64,000 nt of DNA from Cacajao melanocephalus. Lineage: Eukaryota > Chordata > Mammalia > Primates > Pitheciidae. Numbering within the stretch: the stretch's first letter is position 1; each line of letters starts with the position of its first letter. Position numbers and translations under genes: made by a program. This document shows positions 26,061 through 37,904 of this stretch, one piece after another. Below the pieces are notes generated by a model, which saw nothing but the letters and a program-made list of their open reading frames with translations, was not told where the DNA came from and searched no databases. The stretch covers positions 62,001 through 126,000 of the forward strand of contig CAUYLG010065517.1 of NCBI GenBank assembly GCA_963573385.1, given 5' to 3'.

Positions 26061-26765
26061 CAGTTGACTGGCCGGGCGTGGTGGTTCATGCCCATAATCC
26101 CAGCACTTTGGGAGGCCGTGGTAGGTGGATCATGAGGTCAGGAGATTGAGACGATCCTGGTTAACACGGTGAAACCCCATCTCTACTAAAAATACAAAAA
26201 ATTAGCTAGGTGTGGTGGTGGGTGCCTGTGGGCCCAGCTACTTGGGAGGCTGAGGCAGGAGAATTGCCTAACTAGGGAGGCAGAGGTTGCAGTGAGCCGA
26301 GATCACATGACTGCACTCCAGCCTGTGGAGATTCTCTTCCACTTCTGCCACCCCTGAGACACCAAGACCAACCCCTCTTCCTCCTCCTCCTCCTCAGCCT
26401 ACTCAAGATGAAGGTGATGAGGATGAAGACTTTGATGATGATCCACTTTCACTTATGAATAGGAAATTTATTTTCTGTTTCTTATGATTTTTTTCATAAT
26501 CTAGTCAATGCTGAATTTATTTTTTTCTCAATGATTTTTAAATAACATTTTCTTTTTTCCAGTTTACATTGATTGTAAGAATACAGAATATAATACCTAT
26601 AACAAACAAAATGTGTGTTGATCAACTGTTTATGGTAAGGTCGCTAGTCAACAGTAGGCTATTAGTAGTTAAGTTTTGGGGAAGTCAAAAGTTTTACACA
26701 GATTTTCAACTGTGTAGGGACGGGGGTCAGTGCCCATAATCCCTGTGTTTTTCAAGGGTCAGCTG
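26061..26765 (+). mobile_element. Tigger1-like 3' end with Alu fused to its left terminus
   Basis: An 8-bp terminal stub CAGTTGAC (26061-26068, TA outside) is followed at once by an Alu. The sequence then resumes at 26326 in the C-terminal coding end of a Tigger transposase (Ser/Pro-rich, then acidic DEDEDFDDDPLSLMN) and its 3' UTR, ending GGGTCAGCTG with TA outside. The whole 5' part of the transposon is missing. The reading frame ends within the element and is not functional. Confidence 0.82.
26070..26325 (+). mobile_element. Alu lacking its A tail, within Tigger
   Basis: GGCCGGGCGTGGTGGTTCAT to CACTCCAGCCTG, then an abrupt switch to Tigger sequence. The GAGGTCAGGAGATTGAGACG signature is AluSc/AluY-like. 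The missing tail and absent target duplication imply a later deletion. Confidence 0.93.
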
Positions 26766-26767
26766 TA

Positions 26768-26890
26768 TTACGTTTTTGTCTAGAATGTAAGTCTAGAGGG
26801 CTAAGCATTTTATGATGTATCCTTGGTACACCAACACAATACAAACAGGGCCTGATATCTAAGAGGCACTTGGTAAATATTTGTTGAATG
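26768..26890 (+). repeat. L2 LINE, second part
   Basis: CTAGAATGTAAGTCTAGAGG ... GGCACTTGGTAAATATTTGT TGAATG is the L2 3' terminus. It continues the copy at 25430-26040. Confidence 0.75.
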
Positions 26891-27121
26891 GGTCTATGAA
26901 TAGAAGCAAGAACAGGTCACAGTGGTGGTATAGAGGAGGGACATTTAATACAGACTGAAGGAGACAACACCTGTGCTAAGGGTCGAAGGAGATGTAGGTG
27001 TGAGCCAGGCAAAGAATGAGAGGAAGGTGTTTTTTAGGGAGCAAACCCAAATCCATTCATTGTTAGGCCAAGAATTCATTGTCAGTAAATCTCTGGGTCT
27101 CCCGTTGTGAAGAACAATGAT

Positions 27122-27490
27122 TGTATTACTCAGTTCTCATGCTACTAATAAAGACAAACCCAAGTCTGGGTAATTTATAAAGAAAAAGAGGTTTAATGAA
27201 CTCACAGTTTTACATGGCTGGGGAGGAGGCCTCACAGTCATGGTGGAAGGCAAAGGAGGAGAAAGGCATGTCTTACATGGTGGCAGGCAAGAGGGAGCTT
27301 GTGCAAGGGAACACCCTTTTATAAAACCATCAGATCTCATGAGACTTATTCACTATCATGAGAACAGCATGGGAAAGACCCACCCCCATAATTCAGTTAC
27401 CTCCTACCGGGTCCCTCCCACAACATGTGGGAATTATGGGAGCTACAATTCAAGATGAGATTTGGGTGGGGACACAGCCAAACCATATCA
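27122..27490 (-). mobile_element. Solo MaLR LTR (THE1/MST type), minus orientation
   Basis: TGTATTACTCAGTTCTCATG to CAGCCAAACCATATCA, 369 bp, TG...CA ends. The flanks ATGAT (27117-27121) and GTGAT (27491-27495) are a 5-bp duplication with one change. No internal region remains. Confidence 0.93.
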
Positions 27491-28076
27491 GTGATGCTAA
27501 GTCAACACATTGGTAACACTCAGAGAAGTAACCGGATCACTGAGTCTCCATGTGGGTTAAATAAGACTGTGCCCTTTTCTGTAATGGAAAATATTTGAGC
27601 CTTAGGGCTTCTCAGAAGGTTTTTAGAGGGCTTTGCCGTCATTCTTACTCAAGCTTTCAGGACAGCCTGCTGAGCTTAAGTTCATGCACTTTTTCTCTTG
27701 GTTTTTCTTCCAATTTCGGTGTGTTTACCTTTATAATTTTAATGTGATTTTTAGAACAGAGACCATTTAGTCAGGAAATTTGTATTCCTTCTCATTATGC
27801 ATTTCTTCCTGCAGATAAGGGCACAGTGTGATGTTTTTGTTTAAAATAACATTTTAACTTTTCATGTGGGTATTATGCTCAAATTACACTTTTTCTTTAT
27901 GTCAGCCTTTTTTTTTTGGAGAAACTAATGCATCTGGCATTTAAAAAAATGTGCATTTTGTTTTTTAAAAAGAGAAGTTCAGTTTTGAAACACTTTCTAA
28001 ATGTTCTTAGTTTTCACAAAAGTGTTTGTTTGAATTTTATTGTAATTTTTAATTTTTTCCCTTTAAACCAACATAG

Positions 28077-28146
28077 GTAATAACCTTAAGATTAAAGCTT
28101 CAGAAACTTCAAGAAGATGCAGTTCAGGATGACGATTATGATAAAG
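28077..28146 (+). CDS. DISC1: DISC1 exon 3, start of coiled-coil region
   Basis: This 70-base exon follows AACATAG and ends AAAG|gtgagt, a strong donor. Read in the frame left by exon 2, it gives 23 codons plus one base (V-I-T-L-R-L-K-L-Q-K-L-Q-E-D and on to DDDYDK). This matches the human DISC1 segment after residue 349, where the disordered head passes into the helical coiled-coil part. Three positions differ from human as I recall it: T for S, Q for E and D for N. The heptad-like Leu spacing and the acidic DDDYDK end fit the UVR-like helical repeat proposed for this part of DISC1. The exon ends in phase 1, so the next exon must supply two bases of an Ala codon; that exon is not seen before the window ends. 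The acceptor pyrimidine tract is broken by AAACCAA, so it looks weaker than that of exon 2. Confidence 0.95.
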
Positions 28147-30465
28147 GTGAGTTTTAATTTGTTTACTGATTTTTTTTCTCATAATGTCCCATTTCTTTTT
28201 CCCTTCTTACTCATATCTACCCTTTAAATCCCAAATGAATTGTACACTTTGTTCCTCTGATCATCGCCACCAGGGAATAGTTGACTCTTTTACAGCATTA
28301 TTGTTTTGTGGATTTCAAAGTACTTTATGAACATTAATCCTTTGGGTTATAAATATAACCTTATCAATTGTCCAGAAACACTTAGAGTACTTGTGCAATA
28401 AAAATTATATTAGCTTGTCACCTGTCTGCCCACGGTGTGATATATCTATAATTCACTTGTTCATGAAAAAATATTTGTTGGACACCTATTAAGTGCCAAG
28501 TAATATGGGAGGCAATGGGAAAGTAAGACAGACGTGGTATCTGCCCTTGTGATGCCAGTAAACATAAGTCTTCATGGAGTTTTCTGACTTCATAATTTCC
28601 AGAATCGGAGATAGAAAATGGGGTGAATTTGAGAAATATCAGACTGTGCCAGAGAGGGTCACATGCATCAGATTTCCACATACATGGCCTAAAATACCCA
28701 AGATAAAAAGGAGAAGTTACAACATAAGGCCAGAAAAAAAGAAACAATTAAAATGAGGCACCAATATAGAAGTTGGGCTGGAAGCAGACGAGGGCTGACA
28801 TGGGGGTCAAATGGGCATGAGGTAGACGGAGTCAAAGGAAAGCTTTCAGGTGTGGTTGTCCTGGGAACAATCCTGAAAACTTTAGATGCTCATTGCAAGA
28901 TCTCACACTGGATATGGGAAAGAGAAAGGGATTCAAATGACATCTGGATTTCTCTAGGCACCTACTAACTTGATAGAAACTCCTGGTGTTGATCAAGTTC
29001 AGTACACTCAGGATTGATCTGGAAATAGAATTTAAGGATTCTTCTGGAAGCTGGTTAGCCTTAAGGTATGGGTATTCAGCCTTCTTAGCCCATATGATAT
29101 TGTCATTGAATATGTCATAGACTGTTGGAATCCGGGCACTATGGGAATAAGATGAATGATTTCCAAAGGGAGGTAGAAAATCCTATTCTAGGAAATACTG
29201 TTGCATATTCTCATTACTGATTCATTGCAGTTGGGTTTAGAAAGTGATGGGGCATGGGAGGAAGGGAGAAAGGACTGGAGACAGAGGAGGGACTCTTTCC
29301 ATTCTCCCTGTCCTCCTTTTACAGACCGCTTGATTTCCTAACACTGGGTGGAAGATGAGGTGCCTGAGAGAGGAGGCAAGTCGGAGGCAGGAGAAGGCAC
29401 CCCTCAACCCCAGCGTCAGCGGCTTCAGCCCGGGCACAGCTGTAGGCAGGGAGGAAATGAGCTATTCCTGGGCCAGGGCTCACCCGCTGGTTTTCATCTG
29501 TGAGAGATAATTACGTCTAGCTTTGAAGCTCCCCACTATTGCACAGATTTATTTTTCTTGCCATGGGTCGAGTCTTGGTCTCTCTACCTTTAATGACATT
29601 GTAACACATAAAGCTTACAGCGCAAGTGAAAAACCAGGACAATCAGGCCCTAGTTTGTCCCCCGCCCCTGCTCAGGACCTGGTGAACTTTCTAGACTTGG
29701 TTCTCTCAGTGGGCTTCATTAAATGGAGACCTCACTTCTTTATGGTCTTTTCTCCAAACATTCTGCAACACCTGAGGGAATGGGGTTTGACAGGATACCC
29801 CTCATCAGGGAAGCCCCAAGAATATAGGCGTCTTTCTTTAGTGTTTCTGCCCATTTCTGTTCTTGTTGATACCTCACTACTTACTGCATCAGGGAGTTTC
29901 AGGGTGGGCTCAGCATTCTGTGTTTTCCCAAGCCCTCCCGGTGATTGGGGTGTGTCCTGAGGCTTGAGAAAACATGGGTGCAGAGCTTCTACCAGCGAGA
30001 GCCAGGCCTGGGGGGCAGCAGCCAGCTGAGCCCTGGAAGGGGGGTTGAGTCTGTGAGCTGTGTTCTTTCTGATCCACCAGAAATCTGTGCAACAGACAAG
30101 CATCCTGGTAGGCACAGGACACAGCATTTACATGCCACTCCCCTTGTCTTCTTCCTAAATCCCATAAACCCGATTTAGTGTGTTGAGAGGTAAATGTTCT
30201 TGTGGAATAAGCACAATGCTTGGCATGTAGGAGGCAGACCCTCAGTAAATGTTGTGTGAAGGAATTAATTCATAAATGACTTGCTGCCCGAATGCATGGA
30301 GGCTACGGACAGTAAGGTAGAGTGAACGAGGAGGAAGTGCTCTTGCCACCCAAAGGCAGTTCATCTGCAGTGCCCAGGATGGAGGGTGGGAGTGGGTGGA
30401 GGGGAAGATCGTTGCATAGAAATTGGCGTATGTGAAAAATATCTATTAAGCATCCGTCGTATATA

Positions 30466-30635
30466 ACAGCACTTCTCAGACTTTAATGTATCTATGAATA
30501 ACCTGGGTAGGTAAAGGATTAAAATGTAGATTCCGATTAAGTAGCACTGGGGTGGGCTGGGAGACTCCATTTCTAATTATCTCCCAAATGATGCACATGC
30601 TGCTAGCCTATGAGTCACACTTTGAGTAATAATGG
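30466..30635 (-). repeat. MER5-type (hAT-Charlie) element
   Basis: GCACTTCTCAGACTTTAATG at the left end and GAGTCACACTTTGAGTAA at the right form the imperfect inverted ends of MER5. Confidence 0.7.
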
Positions 30636-30656
30636 CATATACGAAATCCAAACGAT

Positions 30657-30737
30657 GCCCAAATCTCAAGTACATGTCATGAGGCTCACTACATCCTTAG
30701 CACCTACGAAAAATGCCAACACTTAGACCTGCAAACA
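30657..30737 (+). repeat. 81-bp copy of a transposon terminus
   Basis: It matches 33010-33090 at 77 of 81 bases and stops abruptly at both ends. See the element at 33010-35002. Confidence 0.9.
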
Positions 30738-33320
30738 TGCCATGTATAAAGGCTTACCAAATGCTGTCCTCGAGATTTGCATCTCAAGGAGTATGCAGTC
30801 CAGGAGGGGAAACTGGGTCATACACAGTGAGAATAATAAACCTTTACATAGTATCTCCCTTCAAATAAAGACAGACAAAGGCAATCCCAAAGAGGGAGAA
30901 ATGACTTTTGCCAGAGCTTGGGGTGGGTGAAGAATCAGCGCAGTGGAGGAGGTGGTTTAGATGGGTCCCGAAGGGTGGGGTCTGATGTACTGGTAGGGCA
31001 TTCCAGCAAAGAGAAGAGGGAGAAAAGGCACTGTTACCACAAGCCGCCATCCCAAAGTCGGGCTTGAAAAGAGGCTTGCAATTGACTATTGTTTGAAATG
31101 GATCACAAAAGGCCTCAGTGCTTGGACTTGTCAGTGATCGGTAAGTTATTATAAATTGATCACTAAATCATTAGGAAAGTTTGGAAGACATAAAGGTAGA
31201 TAATTTGTTGTTATGAGATTTGTTCAAATAAGATTTGAATACAGTTTCCACTCATATAGTTAATTGAGGGTAACTATTAAACATTTTAAGAATTTTTTTT
31301 TTCATAGTTTTTGCTTGATTTGCTCCTTTTTCACTGTTAGGAGCAACTGTGCAGCCCTGCTCTGTCTCAGGGGAAGGGGTCTGCCTGAATCTGAGAGGTT
31401 TGCCAGGAGAAACGAGAGGGCAGCCTTCTCTCCCTTGGTTTTTGTTGTTGTTGTTTTTTTCTCTTTCTTTCTAGTTTCACTCATAAAAATGACTTTGTTT
31501 TCCAAAGAAAGAAGCAGTTGGCACAGAATACATAGTTCCATGTTTTATCTCGTCAAAATGCTGGCAAATTTACCCATTAATGCCTTCTGGGAAAACCTTC
31601 TCAGGGCTCTACATCTCTCCCTCACTAGGGAAGTAAAGTTAATATTTCTTTATATTCTTGCATAAGGTGGAAGGGCTTGGGAGAAAAAGAATAAAGCTTT
31701 TTATTAACAGTATTTGCACAGCATCTTTCTCCGAGAGTTTTCATCAGATTCATTGCATTAATGCCTATCCCGTGCTTATGGTCTGCTGAGGCACAAGTTT
31801 GAGACCGCAGGGTCCTGCAGGGAGAGGAAGTATGGTCAGTGCTGGAGATAATGATTCCAGCTCTGATGTGGGCAGGGCAGAGAAAAGGAGGGCGTGGGCA
31901 ATGGGTTTCCATGTGGTTACTGTTCCAGTTGTTCCTGCACCCGTTTGTGCCCCATAATATCCCCCTGGCTGCTCATGTCCCATGTCCAGCAGTGACCATG
32001 CCCACCTCCACTTCCAAAGTGAGCAAGGAGAGATTGTGAAGAGGAAGGAACACAATTTTGGGAACTCAGCATTTCAATGACTTATATCAATGTGATATAT
32101 CATGCAGCTGGCCTCACTCTGCTTGTTTAGAATTTCCTTCTTGGAGTAAAAGTAGCCGGCATTGTATTACTTTCTCAATCCTTTGTCTCCACCCCTCTCC
32201 ATTATGACACAGTTCTAGTACAATAAACATTTATATGCGATGACAGGCACTGAAAGAAAAGTGGTCGCAGCAGAGGCCAAGCATAAAAACACTCTAGGGT
32301 GAGACCAGTGCTTGTCTACATTACCATAATGTCCCTTTTTCTGAATTATGTCTTGAGCAAGATTTCTCTATCCACAGTTCCTCTTCAATGATGGTGTGCA
32401 AATTACCCAACCTGATACCCCTTTCCTTCACAAGGAACCTGCCTTACACCTCCCAGAGGGTTTGATGTCTGAGTGACCTCCAGGAGCCTGCCAGTTAGAA
32501 CCAGAATCCCGGCTACAGAACTGTAGATGTGACCGAACACAGCAAAACCCCACAGATTACTTTTCCCTGTGTTTCATTCCGGTCTAGAAAGAAGAAAACA
32601 AGATTGAATAGAATTGGCCATTTTTATATCCTCAGGACTGCCAGAGTCAATGGGAGGTGGATGCTATTTGGGGGCCCATGGAACATAAATGCTTCTCTTG
32701 GCAGCCTGTATAGTTTTGCTTTGTGACTTAAAAAGTGGACTGCAATTGAAATCTGCCCAGAGAGACAGGTCCAGCAAAACTGTCACTTTATAATGTCTGC
32801 AGAGAAAAAAAGCAAACATGACCACAGGTGCGATTTCCACCTGGAGCTCCCCTGAACAGGTACTTCCCTCCCTCCCTGCACACCAGGACTTTGGGGTGTT
32901 CTTGCCTCTGCTCTATAGAGCTCTCCCTCCCTTTGCTGTGAGATCTGTTTGCAATATCACCTTGTCCTGGTATGCTAACAGAATCTATTGATTAAAACCC
33001 AAATCAACAGCCCAAATCTCAAGTACGTGTCATGATACTCACTACATGCTTAGCACCTACGAAAAATGCCAACACTTAGACCTGCAAACACAAATGGGAG
33101 CTGCTCAGAGTCACCATTGGCTATGATCTCTGCCCTTAATTTACAGAATTAGAAATTCTCCTGGAAACAAGAAAAGAAGCTAAGATAGTGCAACCAAGTA
33201 AAATAAATGGCATTTTATGTTTCTTCTTTTTATGATACATTTGTTTTATTGGATAGGTACTGCTCTGGTGCCAATCATACTCCCAAAAGACACAATGCTG
33301 AATGTCATCGTCCTGCATGT

Positions 33321-33462
33321 TGAAATCTCCCCAAATTGAATCCCTAAAAATGAAAATCCCTAAAGTCTAAATCCCTAAAGCCTAAAATCCCTAACATCTG
33401 AAATCCTGAAAAATTACAATCCTGAAAGATTAAAATCCCACATGCTGAATTCGAAAAATCAA
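33321..33462. repeat. Degenerate AAATCCCTAAA tandem array
   Basis: About eight to nine units of 14-17 bases (AAATCCCTAAAGTCT and variants drifting to AATCCTGAAAGATTA). It lies inside the long-inverted-repeat transposon. Confidence 0.8.
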
Positions 33463-33885
33463 ATTCTGGGGAAAGGATTTAGTGAGTTTTTTGTTGCATC
33501 ATGTCAGTTACATCATGGTAGGTGGATCTATTACCTTGTTATTGTCTTTATTTGGAAATTAGGTATAGTTTAAGAACATGCATATAGGTGCTAAGCTGAC
33601 AAGGGTTGGACTTGTGGGCTTAATTTTGGATTAGAGAATACCTTGAAACCTGGTAAAGCAATATTTTGGGTGTTTTTTTGAGGGCATTTCTGTGGATATT
33701 AGTGTGAGTCTGCATCGACTGGTAGGGAAGATCTGTGTTTAATGTGGGCAGGCACCATCCTATCTTCAAGGGCCCAGGGAAAACAAATGCAGAAGGCAAA
33801 TTCGTCTCTCTCAGAACTGAGACAGACTTTTGTCTGACTCCATGGACTTCAGAATTTGACTCTATGAAAGTGCGTTTTTTTTTTC

Positions 33886-34050
33886 TTTTCTTTTTTTTTT
33901 CAATTGTACTTATTCCAGGGTACATGTGCAGATCTTGCAGGACTGTTGCATAGGTGCATACATGCCATGGTGGTTTGCTCTCTCCATCCCTGCTTTACCT
34001 ACATCAGGCATTTCTCCCAACAGTATCCCTCCCCAACCACCCCACCCCCC
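33886..34050 (-). mobile_element. 5'-truncated L1 3' end, minus orientation
   Basis: Poly-T then CAGGGTACATGTGCAG and TCCCTCCCCAACCACCCCAC are L1 3' UTR in reverse. It is flanked by GAAAGTGC repeats (near 33866 and 34049), a target duplication. Confidence 0.85.
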
Positions 34051-34899
34051 GAAAGTGCATTATTACAACGTTGACGTTGTGTGTAAGCATTGTGTGTGTA
34101 CATAACAATGTTGGGATTTCCTCAATAGATGAAGAGATGTTTGAACATCTGCATTTGTGAAAAATAAAATTTCTTGAGATCTCCACTCTTTGGGTGAATG
34201 CATACGACCCCCTTTGCAGGTTGGTTCCATGCTGGGCACTTTCCCATTCGTTGCCTGATGACATCACATGACCATTGTGGGAGGAATTGTCACTATCGTT
34301 GTTTTTCCATCGAGGTCATGGAAGCTGCTGAGAGGGAGGACCAGCTGTGTGCTCTGGCCACTCTACCAATTTGCCTCCCACCTCCACTGGGTGTAGAGCA
34401 TTTTGTATCCCACTGTGGAAGACTGAGCTTTATAGACAGTTGAGGACAAAACTTAGCTAGGAAGTTTCTGACTTCTGGAAACTCTTATTTACATGACAGT
34501 AAGGAAAAGAACATATGAGCACTCTATACTGGAAGGTGTCAGGAAAACTTTCCACAATTTTATCGAAAAAATGAGTCTGTATTAATCTAAAAAATAATGC
34601 TGATTAAGAAATTAGCGCTTGTGTTATTTCAATTTTAATCTTCAGCATTGTTCTCAGAAGAGTATAAGCTTGTATATCTGCCTTCTTTTATTTTAAGTAA
34701 AAACTTAAAAATTGGGAGATGGGCTATACATTAAGACGGAAATACCATAGGATGAGAATATGAACAAAATGTCATTTATTTAATTTGGTTGCATTGTCTT
34801 AGCTTCTCTTCCTGTTTACAGGAGAATTTACAGTTTTGTAAGTTAAAGGCAGAGATCATAGCCAATGGTGACTTTGAGCATTGCCCATTTGTGTTTGCA

Positions 34900-34957
34900 G
34901 GTCTAGGTGTTGGCGTTTTTCATGGGTAGGTCTAAGTGTTAGCATTTTTCATGGGCG
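34900..34957. repeat. 29-bp tandem duplication
   Basis: Units GGTCTAGGTGTTGGCGTTTT (34900) and GGTCTAAGTGTTAGCATTTT (34929) repeat once with four changes inside the right inverted repeat. Confidence 0.9.
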
Positions 34958-35890
34958 TTAAGGGTGCATGCAGTGAGTCAAGCGACACCTACTTGAGATT
35001 TTAGCTTTGTGCACAGATGCAAAAGCTTATTGGCATCTGATATACTTCCCTCTCATTCACAGCATAAAATGTGATTTCATGGTGACAACTTTTCTCCTTC
35101 GCGTGGCCTCTGGGTACACACTTGACTCTTTCTTAGGTGTTGGTGGGATTTCTTGGAACCCCTGCAGCTCTGGAGGTAGAAGCACAGTGGCATGCACATT
35201 CCTTCTTGATGGCCATGTCATGGTATGTTCCTCTCTGGGAATGGGACCACATTGCTTTGCCTTCTCTGCCCATGAGGACATAATCTGTCCTATAAGGATC
35301 ACGTGGAATGTTGTCATGGTGCATTATTCATGATAAAATCTGACAGCTTCAAGGTTAGATGTGCTGCTGAATACAAAACACCAAGCCGTGCTTTTTTTTT
35401 CTTTTCTCTGCCTCCTCTCCCTAAATGGTTCTTAGTTGAAACTTGTGCATACTTCCCTGCTAGCTGAGCTGTGGTAGGCAGTTGTGCCAACAGTGGACAC
35501 ATTTACGTTTTATGTATCTGCCTGTGAGAATCTGCAAGAGACTTTCGTGTTGTAGAATCTCACCGATGAAGCAGAATGTGGTGTGGGAAGTCTCTCTTGC
35601 ACATAGAAGACTGGTTTTGAAGCTACTCTCATAGGTTATCTGTGTTCCTGCTGCCTGCCTAGAGTGGCCAAGAAGCTGCCTGTGATCCCAGGGAGGCAAG
35701 CTAAGCTGAGGGAATGTTTTGTCTTGGCCCCAAAACCTGAGCTGCTCCTTAGAAGGTGGTCAGACAGGATGAGGCAGTGACTTCGATCAGAGGTAGCTCT
35801 CTGGTATAGAGTAAGCACCCTTTCTGTAAGGGCACTTTAGGACTTTAAAAATGTCGACAATTTCACTTTACTCTTCAAAGACTTTTTTCA

Positions 35891-36256
<366 letters not shown>

Positions 36257-36386
36257 TCAATAGAAATGAAAGGGATGTGCTAATGATCAGATGCAAACTC
36301 CCAAAAAGACATGAAACCTCCCATTACAACAATCTTAGGTCCAAACTATCTCTGTATTTGGTGCAAATGGTTGATTTCAGGAAGGC

Positions 36387-36775
36387 TGTCTTAGTCCACT
36401 TGGACTGCCATGGCAAAGTACTACAGATTGGGTGGCTTAAACAGTAGAAACGTGTTGTCTCACTGTTCTGGAGGTTGGAAGTATATGTCAAGTTGTCAGT
36501 AGGGTTGGCCTCTTCTGAGGCCTTTCTCTTTGGCTTGCAGACAGCTATTTTCCCCTTGTGTCTTCACAGTCTTCCCTTTGTATGCATTGGTGTCTTGATC
36601 CGTTTTTATAAGGACACCAGTCATATTGGATTAGGATGTATCTTCATGACCTCATTGAAACCGAATTACCACCTCTTTAAAGGTCCTACCTCCAAATACT
36701 GTTACATTCTGAGGTCCTGGGGGTTAGTACTCCAACATATGAATGTTGCAGGGGGACACAATTTAGCCCAAAACA
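36387..36775 (-). mobile_element. MLT1-type LTR, minus orientation
   Basis: TGTCTTAGTCCACTTGGACT, GTTCTGGAGGTTGGAAG and AACATATGAATGTTGCAGGG to TTTAGCCCAAAACA match a reversed MaLR MLT1 LTR. Confidence 0.8.
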
Positions 36776-37368
36776 GGAGGCCTAAAGGGCTCGGGACAGA
36801 GCTAAATACTAACTAAACACATTCAGGTATTTCCACAAAATTTGAATAATTTGGTTTGACTATCTGTGGCCATATGTAGACATTTGATTGAAACTTTTTT
36901 TTAAAAAAGAAGACTTTTTGACACAAGTAAGTTGATTCTTCCCACAAGTGAACTTAGCTGTTTTTTGCATTTTGTTTTATCGCAGAGCCGGGCTCTTAGA
37001 TAGTTGTTTGTGCGAATATTTGCCAGATTTACCATGTCATGGTGGACAAACTATGCATAAAAAAATAGCCTACCCTCAAGGAATATACAGCTTAGTTGGA
37101 ATAAAATATAAATAGTACAAATATGTGAAACTTCAGTTACCATTAGAAATGATTTATTTATTTTTTTTTAGAATTGATATATATTTTTGTATGAGGGCAT
37201 ATTTTAAGAGGCAGAGACGCAACTTAACCTAGTATCAGCAGGAAAGAGGACTTCTTATTTGGTGTGACTAGATGTGGCAAGGGTGATCAGAACCAACAGG
37301 TCCTTCATTTTTTTCTCTGTATTGTGGCTTATTCTTTCAAACCCCTTATTTCAGTTATCCATTGCTGC

Positions 37369-37852
37369 ATGTGGTAGGCTGAATGATACCCTCCCCTCCC
37401 CAAAGATATCCACATCCTATTCCTTGGAATCTATAAATGTACCATATTTGGAAAAGGGACTCTGCAGATGTGATCGAATTAAGGATCTTGATGAGGACAT
37501 CATCTCAGATTATCTGAGGCAGATCCTATATGACATCAGACCATGTCTGAGAGAGGCAGAGGGAGATTGGACCAATTGAAGAGGAGGTGGCTATGTGACC
37601 ACAGAGGCAGAGATTGGAGTGGTAGCTCTAAGTTAAGGAATACTGGCAGCCACTGGAAACTGAAAGAGACAAGGATAGGATTTTCCCCAAGAACCTTGGG
37701 AGAGAGTGCAGCCCTGTTAATACCTTGATTTTAGCTCAGTAAAACTGATTTCAGACTTCTGGCTTCTGAAACAGTGAGAGAATAGATTTATGTGGTTTTA
37801 AGCCTGTAAGTTTGTGGTAATTAGTTATAGCAGCCACAGCCAACTTATATAC
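37369..37852 (+). mobile_element. MLT1-type LTR, plus orientation
   Basis: TGTGGTAGGCTGAATGATAC, GGGACTCTGCAGATGTGAT and TTGATTTTAGCTCAGTAAAA follow MLT1 order. Its flanks (TTATCCATTGCTGCAT left, GCATAACCACCACAAAAACT right) read as one older repeat split by the insertion, sharing GCAT. The frames across it are decayed LTR sequence, not genes. Confidence 0.82.
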
Positions 37853-37904
37853 AAGCATAACCACCACAAAAACTTAGTACCTAAAAGAATGTCAAACAGT
37901 TATG

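Larger units (their letters stand above)
33010..35002. mobile_element. DNA transposon with ~225-bp terminal inverted repeats
   Basis: The left terminus (33014-33238) and right terminus (about 34760-35001) are reverse complements over more than 200 bases, e.g. GTCACCATTGGCTATGATCT on the left and its complement near 34855-34875. The right arm is longer through an internal 29-bp duplication. Long inverted repeats suggest a MULE/MuDR-type non-autonomous element such as Ricksha; this name is tentative. No coding domain is visible inside. A target duplication is not clear. An L1 3' fragment is inserted at 33886-34050. Confidence 0.75.

Noticed and set aside
37274..37728. Possible gene from two overlapping frames of 101 and 61 codons
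   Set aside because: The interval is an MLT1 LTR with its known motif order; no coding domain is present.
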